Shown here one piece after another: positions 1 to 8,795 of a DNA stretch of 64,000 bases (position 1 is the stretch's first letter; the number at the start of each line of letters is the position of its first letter). Source of the DNA: Cytophagales bacterium (GTDB lineage Bacteria > Bacteroidota > Bacteroidia > Cytophagales > Thermoflexibacteraceae); the NCBI GenBank assembly GCA_013299115.1, contig JAAFKA010000007.1, positions 148,023 through 212,022 of the forward strand. The letters are read 5' to 3'. Under the pieces are notes generated by a model that ran no database searches, was not told the DNA's origin, and saw nothing but the letters and a program-made list of their open reading frames with translations. Both the position numbers and the translations under genes were made by a program.

Positions 1-426
1 GAGGAGGCAAACAAAGATGGCATGGACGTGGCTTTGTTGCAAGTAAACTACGAAAGCCAAACACCCAAAGTAACTTTTGCGGGGGCAAAACGACCTTTGT
101 ATGTGGTGAAAACAAACGGACAACTGATAGAGTACAGAGGGACACGCAAATCAATAGGCGGAAAACAGAAAGAAGATGTACTGTTTGAAAACCAATTAGT
201 GCCGTTGGGTGCTGGCGACTGCCTCTACCTCTCCACAGACGGCTATGCAGACCAAAACAACCAAGAAAGAGAATCAATAGGCACAGCTCGGTTCAAGCAA
301 TTTTTGACCGAAATTTATGCTGCCCCAATGCCTGAACAGTTGGCTCGGTTTGCCGAATTTTTGGAAAACCACCAAAAAGAGGAAGAACAACGTGATGATA
401 TTACCTTAGTGGGGATTCGGTGGTAA
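1..426 (+). CDS. SpoIIE-type PP2C serine phosphatase, C-terminal part (5' end outside window)
   Basis: The frame is open from the first base, so this is the last 141 residues of a longer protein. The visible pieces match the end of a SpoIIE/PP2C-like phosphatase domain: DGMDVALL near the start, then GDCLYLSTDGYAD, then RDDITLVGIRW at the very end. The aspartates in DGMD, TDGY and RDD are those that bind the two metal ions in this family. Such domains remove phosphate from serine or threonine of anti-sigma-factor antagonists, and in Bacteroidota they usually close a GAF, PAS or propeller sensor. What senses the signal here cannot be seen. A second, full-length protein with the same ending is at 52231-56175. 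Confidence 0.85.
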   Translation, partial: EEANKDGMDVALLQVNYESQTPKVTFAGAKRPLYVVKTNGQLIEYRGTRKSIGGKQKEDVLFENQLVPLGAGDCLYLSTDGYADQNNQERESIGTARFKQFLTEIYAAPMPEQLARFAEFLENHQKEEEQRDDITLVGIRW

Positions 427-486
427 TTACCAAAAAAACTATAAGATTAAAAAAAACTTATAAGTTTAAAATTGATAATAATATTT

Positions 487-518
487 AGACCTAACATTTT
501 CAAAGAAATGTTAGGTCT
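487..518. terminator. bidirectional hairpin terminator
   Basis: A perfect 13-bp stem (487-499 with 506-518) with a 6-base loop lies between two converging genes. T-rich sequence follows on the plus side, and a weaker T-rich run follows on the minus side, so it can serve both the phosphatase and the glycogen synthase. Confidence 0.7.
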
Positions 519-528
519 GTTATTTTCC

Positions 529-2331
529 TTATATCCTTTGCATAGCCAGCAAATGGGCTGTGTCATAATAACTTCGCATTTTGTTAGCCCAGTCGTACTG
601 CATCGAGATACTTTCTACTTTGTTGCGTTGGGCTATTCTGTCGCGGCGGTTGAGTTTCACAAAGTTGAGCATAGCCGTAGCTAATTGGTTTGCCGAGTCG
701 TCAAAAGAATTGTATCTGCGGCGAATGACATTGATTCCGTAGCTGTTGTGGTCTTCTACGTGGTGCATAGAGTAGTCGCCAAAACCCGCCAAATCACTTG
801 TAATGGTAGGCACACCACTTGCAATACACTCCAAAGGCGTATAACCCCAAGGCTCGTAGTAGCTTGGGAAAATTCCCAAATGACAACCTCTTACAAATTG
901 CCCATACTCCATACCAAATAAAGGATTGGTAACAGAAATAAAATCGGGGTGATAAACCACTTTTACCTTGTCGTGAGCATTATTGACCAACTGCGTTTTG
1001 CGTAGGGCATTCAAAATTTCATCTCTGCGGTCATTCACCAAATTGTGCGTTACGACTATGGGCAAAGAGTTGGTTTTCCACGACTGCAAAGTGCGGCGAA
1101 GGCGAAGTTTCCAATAATCATCTACAAAGTCATTCAACGGAGGCAATTTGGGTTTTGTGCCTGCTGCCACCTCATAAAACATTTTTTCGCCTACTTGTTT
1201 GGTGATTGCCTCGCAGGTAGCCCTGATTTCCTCCATCATTGCCCTCGACTGCAACACATTGGGGTTAATGGTGTGGTAAGGCTGTTTGGTAATAAAAAAC
1301 ATGACAACTGTGGTGTCTATATTTTCTAACCTCATCATCCAATTCAGGCGTGCTAAGGCTTCTATGGTGAGGTCGAAACCTTTGTTTTTGTACTCAAACC
1401 TGCCCGAAGTGAAAAAATAAACTGTTTTTTCTAAGTCAAATTTATAGGCATTGAAAAAATGCCCCATGACAAATTGGTGGATTTTTTCCTTAAATTTTTG
1501 GTGCAAATTTTGAAATTCGTGCAAAGCTATAAACCTTTCTATGTTTAAGCCGTTGGGCGTAATCACATCGGGAGATTTGCCCAAAAAATGCCTACATTCC
1601 TCGCCTGTAACCTCACTCACCGTTGTAAATACGTGGGCGCCGTGGGCAGACATTCTTTCTATGCGTGCAGGACAGTCTAAGCCAAATCTTTTTGCCTCAT
1701 CCTCCCAATTATAGTGCGACATATTGTCGTAAAAATTTTCGTCGCCCATAGCCAAATACCTCCCCAACTGGGTGGCGTGAGTGGTGAAAACAGTGCTGAT
1801 TTTCATCTGCTCTTTTCGGCAATAGGCAATGGGCAAACTTGCCATCCACTCGTGAAAGTGGGCAACAATAGGTACTGAACCATTGACTACATTGTTCAGA
1901 ATACGCAAAAAAGTGGTAACTTGGTGCGAAAACGTAAGCACTTGGTCTATCAAAGTGCTTCCTTCGGGGGCAGAAATTTTGAAGTTTTCCCAAAGAAAAT
2001 ACTTGATTTCGCCCAATTTGTGCATCACAGATTGGGGATTAAACAAGACAATTTTGGGTCTGCCTGTTACCAACCATACCCCATAATGCACCTCAAAACC
2101 ATATTCACGCATTTTGAGAACTGCCTGCCCCACAGGGTTGTTGTAATCTTCGGAAGGGTCGAATTCGGAGGAAACCATATTAGGCATATAAGGTCCGATA
2201 CCGAAATAACGGTTGCCCCACTTCTCCACCATGGCTGGCACTTTCGACCTGATAACTGTATAAATACCGCCTACTTGGTTGCAAACTTCCCAAGCAGTTT
2301 CTATGAGTATTGGTTCTGTATTTTTTTGCAT
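529..2331 (-). CDS. glycogen(starch) synthase, GT3 family
   Basis: Probable glycogen synthase that adds glucose from a nucleotide sugar to the non-reducing end of a growing alpha-1,4-glucan in the cytoplasm. The N-terminus (ETAWEVCNQVGGIYTVIRSK) carries the lysine-containing sugar-nucleotide loop of glycogen synthases. The C-terminal half has the donor-site signature EPWGYTPLECIASGVP. These belong to the GT3 family, the type known from fungi and animals and common in Bacteroidota, rather than bacterial GlgA (GT5). Length is 600 residues, slightly shorter than eukaryotic Gsy. An upstream in-frame extension of 26 hydrophobic residues exists, but the ATG at 2331 puts MQKNTEPILIETAWEV at the start, as expected. 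Other glycogen genes are not nearby, so it appears to be a single transcription unit. Confidence 0.93.
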   Translation of the reverse strand: MQKNTEPILIETAWEVCNQVGGIYTVIRSKVPAMVEKWGNRYFGIGPYMPNMVSSEFDPSEDYNNPVGQAVLKMREYGFEVHYGVWLVTGRPKIVLFNPQSVMHKLGEIKYFLWENFKISAPEGSTLIDQVLTFSHQVTTFLRILNNVVNGSVPIVAHFHEWMASLPIAYCRKEQMKISTVFTTHATQLGRYLAMGDENFYDNMSHYNWEDEAKRFGLDCPARIERMSAHGAHVFTTVSEVTGEECRHFLGKSPDVITPNGLNIERFIALHEFQNLHQKFKEKIHQFVMGHFFNAYKFDLEKTVYFFTSGRFEYKNKGFDLTIEALARLNWMMRLENIDTTVVMFFITKQPYHTINPNVLQSRAMMEEIRATCEAITKQVGEKMFYEVAAGTKPKLPPLNDFVDDYWKLRLRRTLQSWKTNSLPIVVTHNLVNDRRDEILNALRKTQLVNNAHDKVKVVYHPDFISVTNPLFGMEYGQFVRGCHLGIFPSYYEPWGYTPLECIASGVPTITSDLAGFGDYSMHHVEDHNSYGINVIRRRYNSFDDSANQLATAMLNFVKLNRRDRIAQRNKVESISMQYDWANKMRSYYDTAHLLAMQRI

Positions 2332-2507
2332 AGCTATCAAAAAATTTAGCTTGTTATTGGTTGTGTGAAATATAAATGAAAAAAATAATAAAAAACAACA
2401 ACAAGCCAAAAAAGTTTATAGATAGGCTGATTTGTACTTTTATTACAAGGCAACTGTGAGGCATCCAAAAAGTCAAAAGAAACGAAAAACAATAAGTAAG
2501 TAGTTGA

Positions 2508-2573
2508 ACCTAAGCAGCCCCGCTTAATAGCATTGAACTTTAGTCCAATGCTATTAGGCGGGGCTGCCTAAGC
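2508..2573. repeat. palindrome with ATAGCATTG / CAATGCTAT core
   Basis: Two arms of about 29 bases surround a short centre containing CTTTAGT. The outer part is GC-rich (CAGCCCCGC against GCGGGGCTG), unlike the surrounding DNA. The core recurs at 36832-36883 and, less completely, near 32770 and 37100. Confidence 0.75.
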
Positions 2574-2792
2574 TAAGAAGTTATTTTTAAGTGGGGCTAC
2601 CTAAGTGCCGTAGGCACGAAATATTTATAGTAAGCTATACTCCTCAACTCCGCTAAGTGCCGTAGCAGTTCCACTGCGGGCAAAATATATCGTACCTACG
2701 GTGCTTAGCGGAGTGGGGCTACGCCATTGCTTGTGTCCTCACAAGCAATTTACGCAAAAGTGTTTGGTGGGAACATAAACAATGACAAAAAA

Positions 2793-2833
2793 AGGTACGA
2801 TTGTCAAGGTCTGCGACCATTGCCAACGTACCT
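2793..2833. repeat. GGTACG...CGTACC palindrome, copy 1
   Basis: Imperfect palindrome whose inner part reads TTGTCAAGGTC-TGC-GACCATTGCCAA. The same inner module is found at 2847-2896, 42886-42952, 52086-52195 (twice) and 61848-61885, while the outer bases differ between copies. The copies are therefore related elements and not chance hairpins. Confidence 0.8.
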
Positions 2834-2846
2834 GACAAAGAATAGC

Positions 2847-2896
2847 AAAAAGGTACGATTGTCAAGGTCTTCGACCATTGCCAACGTACCTTTTTT
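2847..2896 (-). terminator. repeat-derived terminator of the TPR gene
   Basis: Second copy of the GGTACG palindrome, extended by A and T runs. Read on the minus strand it begins 10 bp past the stop of the TPR gene, forms a long stem, and is followed by a T run, so it has the form of an intrinsic terminator. The T run also exists on the plus strand. Confidence 0.6.
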
Positions 2897-2905
2897 ACAA
2901 AAAAT

Positions 2906-4606
2906 CTACTGTTTCTTGATAATATTCAGCAACTCATTAGCATCTTTTGCACTTTTCGATACATTGAGTATGTCTGTAACTTGGGCATTAGTGGGGTCGT
3001 AGGTCAGGGCTTTTGTCCACATTTCCTCTGCTTTGGCTTTGTCTTTCATGCCGTTGAGGTAGTAGTTTGACAAAAACCAGCAAGCCTCTACCAAATCTTT
3101 GATAGATTTTGATTTGTCTTGTTGCTTGTCCATCAACTCCAAATATTTTTCATAATAAGGTTTAGCTACAAATTTTGCAGCACCTGATTCTTTTAGGTTG
3201 GTGGAAGTGGGGTCTAACCTTACTTTTGCCCTTGCCTTAAACAAGTTGGCTTGGGTAGAGCTTGGCACTAATTGCAACAACTTAGAGAAAGTAGTATCTG
3301 CTAAGACATTGCTTTGGTCTGTTTTTGCAAAATAATAAGACAAACCTAATTTGAAAAAAGCATTTGAATTGACATCTTTTTTCATTTTTATCAACCCTTC
3401 ATAAATTTCGGCTGCTTTGGCATATTTTTTTTGCTTGTAAAACATTTCTGCCAAATCTGTCATGGTTTTTTCGGCTTTGGTCGTGTCTAATTGCGAAAAT
3501 TTGGACAAGTTTTGAATAGCCTTTGTGGTGTCTGCTCCTGCTGGTTTGCAGAGATAAGCCTTGCCTAAATATTCATAATCTTTTGCCAATACTTTTGAGG
3601 TGTTAGACTCTTTAAAAAACTGCTCCATTTGATTGGCTGCATCATCACATTGCTTGATTTCGTAGTAAGAATAGCCCAACAAACGGTGAATTGGGGCATA
3701 ATTCATTACTTTATCCAATTCTCTCAAAATATCAATGGCTTCCATGAAATCTTTGTTGAGAAACAAAAACGCAGCAAATTGGTACTTTGCATCTAAACCT
3801 GCATCAGATTTATCTATGTATTTGCGGTAGGCATCAATAGCTTCTTTGTAGCGACCTGCCAAGTAATACAACCAGCCCAATTCCCTGTACGCAGGCGTAT
3901 AGGTAGGGTCTATTTCTATGCCTTTTTTGTATAATTCCAAAGCCCCATTGTAGTTTCTGGCACGAATAAGCACCTTGCCTGAACGAATATAGCCTTTTGC
4001 AGAGTTCGGGGCAAGGCGAATTGCCTCGTCATAGTCTGTATTGGCACGACTGCCATCGTTTTGCATCAAGAAGGCATCGCCACGCATGAGGTATAAATCC
4101 ACTCTTTTTTTGTCCCTTTCCATAGCTTTGGTCAATACTTCTATGGCTGCTACGGGGTCGTTGTAGTCAAACATGGTGTAGCCTTGTGCTATGCGGTACA
4201 GCACTTCTACGTCTTTGTTTTTGGTGCTTTCCCTTGCATCATTGAAGTAAGAATTGGCAGACTCTTTTTGTTTAGCAAACATTTTGACAGTGCCTAAACC
4301 TACTTTGTTCAGAGCAAATTTGGCATCTTTGCCCAAACCTGTTTCAAAGTGCATACGTGCCGTATCTATGTATTCCTCTACGGAGTCCACTTCATAGACC
4401 AGCAGGTAATAATTGCCCAAATGGTAGAGATTTTCGGCAGACGGCGTGGTTTTTACCAAATTTTGTAGGACTTTTTTCGCATTTTTGAACTGCTCGATGT
4501 CTAAGAATTTTTGAGCATCTTGCAAAGTCTGTTGTGCTATGGCGCCAGTGCTGCCCAACAAGAGCCAAACACAAGCCAATAATGTAAAGAAACGGTTTAG
4601 TTTCAT
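2906..4606 (-). CDS. secreted tetratricopeptide-repeat protein
   Basis: 566 residues. A signal peptide (MKLNRFFTLLACVWLLLGS, cleavage after AIA) is followed by degenerate TPR units for almost the whole length. Clear ones include YKEAIDAYRKYIDKSD, YNGALELYKKGIEIDP and AKAAEIYEGLIKMK. TPR arrays are protein-binding superhelices, and in Bacteroidota such periplasmic proteins are often lipoprotein or secretion accessories. No enzymatic domain is visible. It is monocistronic: the next gene upstream lies 209 bp away, and the palindrome at 2847-2896 follows the stop codon. A minus-strand TATATTTG element lies 45 bp before the start codon. Product class is well supported; the specific role is unknown. 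Confidence 0.85.
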   Translation of the reverse strand: MKLNRFFTLLACVWLLLGSTGAIAQQTLQDAQKFLDIEQFKNAKKVLQNLVKTTPSAENLYHLGNYYLLVYEVDSVEEYIDTARMHFETGLGKDAKFALNKVGLGTVKMFAKQKESANSYFNDARESTKNKDVEVLYRIAQGYTMFDYNDPVAAIEVLTKAMERDKKRVDLYLMRGDAFLMQNDGSRANTDYDEAIRLAPNSAKGYIRSGKVLIRARNYNGALELYKKGIEIDPTYTPAYRELGWLYYLAGRYKEAIDAYRKYIDKSDAGLDAKYQFAAFLFLNKDFMEAIDILRELDKVMNYAPIHRLLGYSYYEIKQCDDAANQMEQFFKESNTSKVLAKDYEYLGKAYLCKPAGADTTKAIQNLSKFSQLDTTKAEKTMTDLAEMFYKQKKYAKAAEIYEGLIKMKKDVNSNAFFKLGLSYYFAKTDQSNVLADTTFSKLLQLVPSSTQANLFKARAKVRLDPTSTNLKESGAAKFVAKPYYEKYLELMDKQQDKSKSIKDLVEACWFLSNYYLNGMKDKAKAEEMWTKALTYDPTNAQVTDILNVSKSAKDANELLNIIKKQ

Positions 4607-4651
4607 CTTTGATTAAGAATAGTTAGATTAATAATTTTTGTGTAGCAAACA

Positions 4652-4659
4652 AATATACA
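4652..4659 (-). promoter_or_regulatory. possible -7 element of the TPR gene
   Basis: TATATTTG on the minus strand matches the Bacteroidota TAnnTTTG element at a sensible distance before the TPR start. No convincing -33 box was confirmed. Confidence 0.35.
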
Positions 4660-4815
4660 TAACTTGTTTTCAATAAACCAAATCCTTATTGGTAGATTTT
4701 ATTGAAAAGTAATCAAAACACAGCCCAAAAGTAACAACAAAGTGTTAAAAAAGTATAATTTTTTTGGAATCAAGTTTGAAATAAAATCAACTATAAAGCT
4801 CAAATAGATTTTTTC

Positions 4816-5823
4816 TCACACTCCAACCCAATGTAGCACCTCTATTCCCACTACTTCGCCCTGCTTAAAAGTGAGGTGATTCGGTGCTTTTACCTGCAAA
4901 ACCGTATATTCGCCTTTAGGCGAATGTTGTATTTGCACCTGTAACTCCTGCAAAACCCCGCCGAAACTAATTTGTTGCACCATTGCTTTGGTTGGCGTAA
5001 TTTCAGGATTGACCAAGGCTAAATGTTCAGGTCTTATGCTAATGGTTTGTTTTTGGGTGGCAAAAGTCCCCAATGCTGTTTGCAGCCCCGTCTCCGTAGG
5101 CGTACCTGTGAGTAAGTTTGCCTTGCCAAAAAATAAGGCAGTATAACTATCGGCAGGTCGTTGGTAAAGATTTTGCGGTGTTTCGTATTGCAACAGTTGC
5201 CCTTTTCGGAGGAGAGCCACCTTGTCGGCAGTGAGCAAGGCATCTTTAGTGTCGTGAGTTACCAAAATAGCTGTAATCCGTGTTTGGCGGATAATTTGGC
5301 AAAGTTCGTCGCGTAGTTGTTCACGCCGTATTTCGTCTAAGTTGCTAAAAGGCTCGTCGAGTAGCAGCACTTCGGGTTGCGGGGCTAAGGCACGTGCTAA
5401 AGCAATGCGTTGCTGTTGCCCACCCGACAATTCATGGGGATACCTTTTTTGATAGCCTTGCAATCCTACCAAATCCAACATTTCATTGCCAAGCATAGTA
5501 TTTTTGGATTTGGGAGCCAAACCATACGCTATATTTTCGGCTACGGTCAAGTGCGGAAACAGAGCATAATCTTGAAAAACCATACCTACTCTGCGTTTTT
5601 CGGGTTTTACCCAAGTAGTCGGGTCTGCCACCACTTGTTGGTTGATGGCAATACAACCTTCTGTTAAGGTTTCAAGCCCTGCCAAGAGTCGCAACAAAGT
5701 TGTTTTGCCACAACCACTTTCGCCTGTCAAAGCCACTAAATTGCCTTTGGGAATTTGCAAATTAATGTTTTGCAAAACAAAAACGTCTGTATATTTTTTG
5801 CCAACGGCTATACAATTTATCAT
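4816..5823 (-). CDS. ABC transporter ATPase, Fe3+/polyamine/sulfate-import type
   Basis: 335 residues. Walker A GESGCGKTT lies near residues 34-42, followed by Q-loop sequence MVFQDYALFPHLTV, signature LSGGQQQR, Walker B VLLLDEP and H-loop VTHD. The C-terminal 100 residues resemble a TOBE domain (ISIRPEHLAL), as in FbpC/PotA/CysA-type importers. It should energise uptake of a small ligand, but no permease or binding-protein gene is adjacent, so it is an orphan ATPase and the substrate is unknown. The ATG at 5823 is preferred over a TTG five codons upstream. The C-terminal region contains the peptide HSPKGEYTV, encoded by a palindromic repeat (4908-4925) that also occurs outside genes. Confidence 0.88.
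   Translation of the reverse strand: MINCIAVGKKYTDVFVLQNINLQIPKGNLVALTGESGCGKTTLLRLLAGLETLTEGCIAINQQVVADPTTWVKPEKRRVGMVFQDYALFPHLTVAENIAYGLAPKSKNTMLGNEMLDLVGLQGYQKRYPHELSGGQQQRIALARALAPQPEVLLLDEPFSNLDEIRREQLRDELCQIIRQTRITAILVTHDTKDALLTADKVALLRKGQLLQYETPQNLYQRPADSYTALFFGKANLLTGTPTETGLQTALGTFATQKQTISIRPEHLALVNPEITPTKAMVQQISFGGVLQELQVQIQHSPKGEYTVLQVKAPNHLTFKQGEVVGIEVLHWVGV
4908..4925. repeat. ATTCGCCTTTAGGCGAAT palindrome inside the ABC ATPase gene
   Basis: An 18-bp palindrome in frame near codons 300-305, encoding SPKGEY in the TOBE region. Related sequences lie in intergenic DNA at about 15668-15686 and 18788-18805; the latter keeps GGCGAATATACA, and its spurious translation also gives SPKGEYT. 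Confidence 0.7.
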
Positions 5824-5934
5824 GGATTTGGCTGTCAATAATATTATTTCCTATTAAACGAAGGCAAAACAAATAGATAGCAACTATCCGAAAAGTCAAA
5901 CTATGTACCACAGACTTTAGTCTGTAAATATATC

Positions 5935-7197
5935 TTACTTTTTTGCCCTCTCAAACAACAAAGTTGCAAACCTCTGCACGCCAATCCTAATACTTTCCTC
6001 ATCAACCATAAAATTTGGTGCGTGAATCATGGCTATCATTCCTTTTTCAAAGTTTGAACCTCCCAAAAAGAAATAAACCCCTCTCACTTTTTGTTGAAAA
6101 TACGAAAAATCGTCATTAGAAAAAGGTACTTGCCCATAATCAACTGTTACAGTCCCTTTGCCGTAATTTTTTTCTAAAATCTCGATAGCAGCAGTAGTCA
6201 ATTCAGGGTTATTGTCAATGGTTGGGTTTTCTTTGGGAGAAGTTAGTGCCAATAGTTGAGCAGCCAAACCCTCACTTTCAATTACTTTTTTGATAGCAGG
6301 AATGATGTTTGCCAATTTATTTTTATCTGTTTCATACACATCAATTACTAAAAAAGTGGTGTCATTCCTCGTATAATTGATTACGTGATTTTCGTCTACC
6401 AAAAAATAATCTTTGAATATTGTGTTTGGGCTGGCAAGTCCAACGGCTGGGTCAAGAATCTGTTGAAGTTCCCAAGGCTTACTGTTATTGATAGTTCGGG
6501 TAAGTGTGCTGCCAATTTTTGAGGTCAATGCAGCCAAAGTTTCTTTGGGCAAAGTGTTTTTAAAGGCAATTTTAATTCCTTTTTGGTAAGCAAATAGCTC
6601 ATTGGGTTTTACCATTATCTGCCCTATCGACATGGGTGTGATGTGCAGACCGTATATTTCGGTTGGGTTTATTTTAGCAAACAATTTATTTGCTACCATA
6701 TTTTTTGCCCCTGTAAAAGGTTCTTCTTCGGGCTGAAAAATAAAATAGACAGTGCCTTCCAAAGTTTTTTTATGCTTTGCCAACACTTCGGCAATTCCCA
6801 ACGCAATGGCAACGTGGACATCATGCCCGCAGCCATGCTGCACACCTTTTATGGTAGATTTGAAATCCACATTATCGGGAAAATCATTGGGCAGTGCGTC
6901 CATATCTGCTCGCCAAGCTATGCTTTTGCCTTTTTTTGCCCCTTTCAAAATCCCAACAATCCCATAACCATAAATGTCGGTTTTGACCTCTAAGCCCAAA
7001 TCTAACAAATATTTTTTGATAGTTTCTTGGGTTTGCTTTTCCTTGCCCGCCAACTCTGGATTGGCATGAATAGTACGCCTGATTTTGATAAGTTTATCAA
7101 AAATTTTGTCTGTTTCCAATTTAAAATTGGCTACTGTGTTTTGTGCTTTTGCAAAAAAACTTGCAAACAATAAGCTGACTAAAATAAGTTTTTTCAT
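5935..7197 (-). CDS. secreted M20 amidohydrolase (N-acyl-amino-acid/hippurate hydrolase type)
   Basis: 420 residues starting with a signal peptide (MKKLILVSLLFASFFAKAQ), so it acts in the periplasm or outside. The zinc-site motifs of M20D amidohydrolases are present: RADMDALP, GCGHDVH and FQPEEEP. A final conserved region includes IHAPNFMVDEESI. The family hydrolyses N-acylated amino acids or small peptides; the exact substrate cannot be read from sequence. The length is normal for the family. A TAACTTTG element precedes it (7221-7228) and the asnS terminator lies upstream, so it is a separate unit. Confidence 0.9.
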   Translation of the reverse strand: MKKLILVSLLFASFFAKAQNTVANFKLETDKIFDKLIKIRRTIHANPELAGKEKQTQETIKKYLLDLGLEVKTDIYGYGIVGILKGAKKGKSIAWRADMDALPNDFPDNVDFKSTIKGVQHGCGHDVHVAIALGIAEVLAKHKKTLEGTVYFIFQPEEEPFTGAKNMVANKLFAKINPTEIYGLHITPMSIGQIMVKPNELFAYQKGIKIAFKNTLPKETLAALTSKIGSTLTRTINNSKPWELQQILDPAVGLASPNTIFKDYFLVDENHVINYTRNDTTFLVIDVYETDKNKLANIIPAIKKVIESEGLAAQLLALTSPKENPTIDNNPELTTAAIEILEKNYGKGTVTVDYGQVPFSNDDFSYFQQKVRGVYFFLGGSNFEKGMIAMIHAPNFMVDEESIRIGVQRFATLLFERAKK

Positions 7198-7220
7198 GAT
7201 TCTGTTTTTTAAAGTTCTTG

Positions 7221-7228
7221 CAAAGTTA
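7221..7228 (-). promoter_or_regulatory. -7 element for the M20 amidohydrolase
   Basis: TAACTTTG on the minus strand, 23 bases before the start codon. No good -33 box at the normal spacing was found. Confidence 0.45.
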
Positions 7229-7285
7229 CAAATAAACTAAAAAAGAAAATGGCACAAATGTGTCAAAAAAAATGCAGTTTCTAAA

Positions 7286-7320
7286 AAATCGTACAAGGTT
7301 TTGAAAACCTTGTACGATTT
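7286..7320 (-). terminator. intrinsic terminator of asnS
   Basis: Perfect 17-bp stem (7286-7302 with 7304-7320) beginning 11 bases after the asnS stop. Read on the minus strand it is followed by a run of six T. This is the clearest classical terminator in the window. Confidence 0.9.
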
Positions 7321-7331
7321 GAGTTAAAATC

Positions 7332-8786
7332 TTAAAACTCCGCACTTCTCGGATACCTCGGAAACGGAATAACATCGCGAATATTTGCCATGCCTGTTAC
7401 AAACATTATCAACCTCTCGAAGCCCAGCCCAAAACCACTGTGAGGGGCAGTGCCAAATTTTCGCAAATCCAAATACCACCACAAACTTTCCAAAGGCATT
7501 TTTTTGTCTGTTACCACTTTGAGCAACTTTTCATAACTTTCCTCCCGTTGTGAGCCACCAATCATTTCGCCAATTCCAGGGAACAAAATATCCATTGCAC
7601 GTACAGTTTCTTTGCCAACTTCCTCATTTTCATTCTGTTTCATATAAAAAGACTTGATATTTTTGGGGTAGTTAAACAAAATAACAGGCTGTTTAAACTC
7701 TTTTTCTACCAAATATCTTTCGTGTTCAGATTGCAAATCCATTCCCCACTTGATTTCGTTGTATTGGAATTTGCCTTTTTTATGGTGATTGGAACTCAAC
7801 AATACTTTAATAGCTTCGCTATAACTCAATTTTTTGAAGTCATTGTCCACCACAAAACGCAATTTTTCTATCAGCCCCATTTCACTTCGTTCTTCGGCTT
7901 TCTTTTGGCTTTCCTCTTTTGCCAATCTTTCGTCTAAAAACTTCAAATCATCGGGGTAGTTCTCCAACGCAAAACGAATGACGTATTGGATAAATTCTTG
8001 TGCCAACGCCATGTTGTCTTCCAATTCATAAAACGCCATTTCAGGCTCAATCATCCAAAATTCGGCTAAGTGGCGAGCAGTATTGGAGTTTTCAGCCCTA
8101 AAAGTGGGTCCAAATGTATAAATATCACCCATTGCCATTGCCCCAATTTCACCCTCTAATTGTCCTGAAACGGTGAGATTGGTGGCTTTTCCAAAAAAAT
8201 CTTGCGAATAATCCACCGCTTTGTGTTCATTCAACGGAGGATTCTGGGCATCTAAGGTCGTAACCCTAAACATTTCGCCTGCACCTTCGGCATCAGAGCC
8301 TGTGATGATGGGAGAATGAAGGTAATAAAAACCTTTGTCGTGAAAAAACTTGTGAATAGCAAAAGCCAAGCCATGACGCAACCGCAAAACGGTGCTAAAA
8401 GTCTTGGTGCGTGGGCGAAAGTGGGCATTTTCACGCAAAAATTCCATGCTGTGTGCCTTCGGTTGCATGGGGTACTGTTCAGGATTTGCCTCGCCCAACA
8501 CCACCACCTCCGTTGCCTGCACCTCTACGGACTGCCCTGAACCTTGCGAGGCTATCAACGTGCCTGTTACAGACAAACAAGCCCCTGTGTGTGCATTTTT
8601 CACGCAATCTTCGCCCAAAGTATCTAAATTCACCACAATTTGTATGTCGTGAATGGTGCTACCATCGTTGAGTTGAATAAAAGCAACGCCTTTGCTGCCC
8701 CGCTTAGTGCGTACCCAACCTTTTACGTTTACTGTTGTGTTTGCCACACCTGACTGTAAAAGGTGTGCTATTTTTGTATGTTTCAT
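7332..8786 (-). CDS. asnS: asparaginyl-tRNA synthetase
   Basis: Class II aminoacyl-tRNA synthetase charging tRNA-Asn in the cytoplasm. 484 residues, slightly above the usual ~465. The N-terminal OB-fold anticodon-binding domain ([20 protein letters not shown]) is followed by the catalytic domain, with motif 2 region [20 protein letters not shown] and motif 3 [13 protein letters not shown]. It ends [16 protein letters not shown], typical for AsnRS. Its start codon lies only 9 bases after the stop of the large nuclease-like gene, leaving no room for a normal separate promoter, so the two are probably cotranscribed. A strong terminator follows. Confidence 0.97.
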   Translation of the reverse strand: MKHTKIAHLLQSGVANTTVNVKGWVRTKRGSKGVAFIQLNDGSTIHDIQIVVNLDTLGEDCVKNAHTGACLSVTGTLIASQGSGQSVEVQATEVVVLGEANPEQYPMQPKAHSMEFLRENAHFRPRTKTFSTVLRLRHGLAFAIHKFFHDKGFYYLHSPIITGSDAEGAGEMFRVTTLDAQNPPLNEHKAVDYSQDFFGKATNLTVSGQLEGEIGAMAMGDIYTFGPTFRAENSNTARHLAEFWMIEPEMAFYELEDNMALAQEFIQYVIRFALENYPDDLKFLDERLAKEESQKKAEERSEMGLIEKLRFVVDNDFKKLSYSEAIKVLLSSNHHKKGKFQYNEIKWGMDLQSEHERYLVEKEFKQPVILFNYPKNIKSFYMKQNENEEVGKETVRAMDILFPGIGEMIGGSQREESYEKLLKVVTDKKMPLESLWWYLDLRKFGTAPHSGFGLGFERLIMFVTGMANIRDVIPFPRYPRSAEF

Positions 8787-8795
8787 TTCTGTTTG

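Larger units (their letters stand above)
2332..2905. other. gene-free stretch filled with palindromic repeats
   Basis: No credible gene. From left to right it holds an AT-rich leader of the glycogen synthase gene, a 66-bp GC-rich palindrome (2508-2573), an imperfect palindrome built on the motif AAGTGCCGTAG (2648-2715), and two copies of a palindrome ending in GGTACG/CGTACC (2793-2833, 2847-2896). All of these motifs recur elsewhere in the window. Confidence 0.75.
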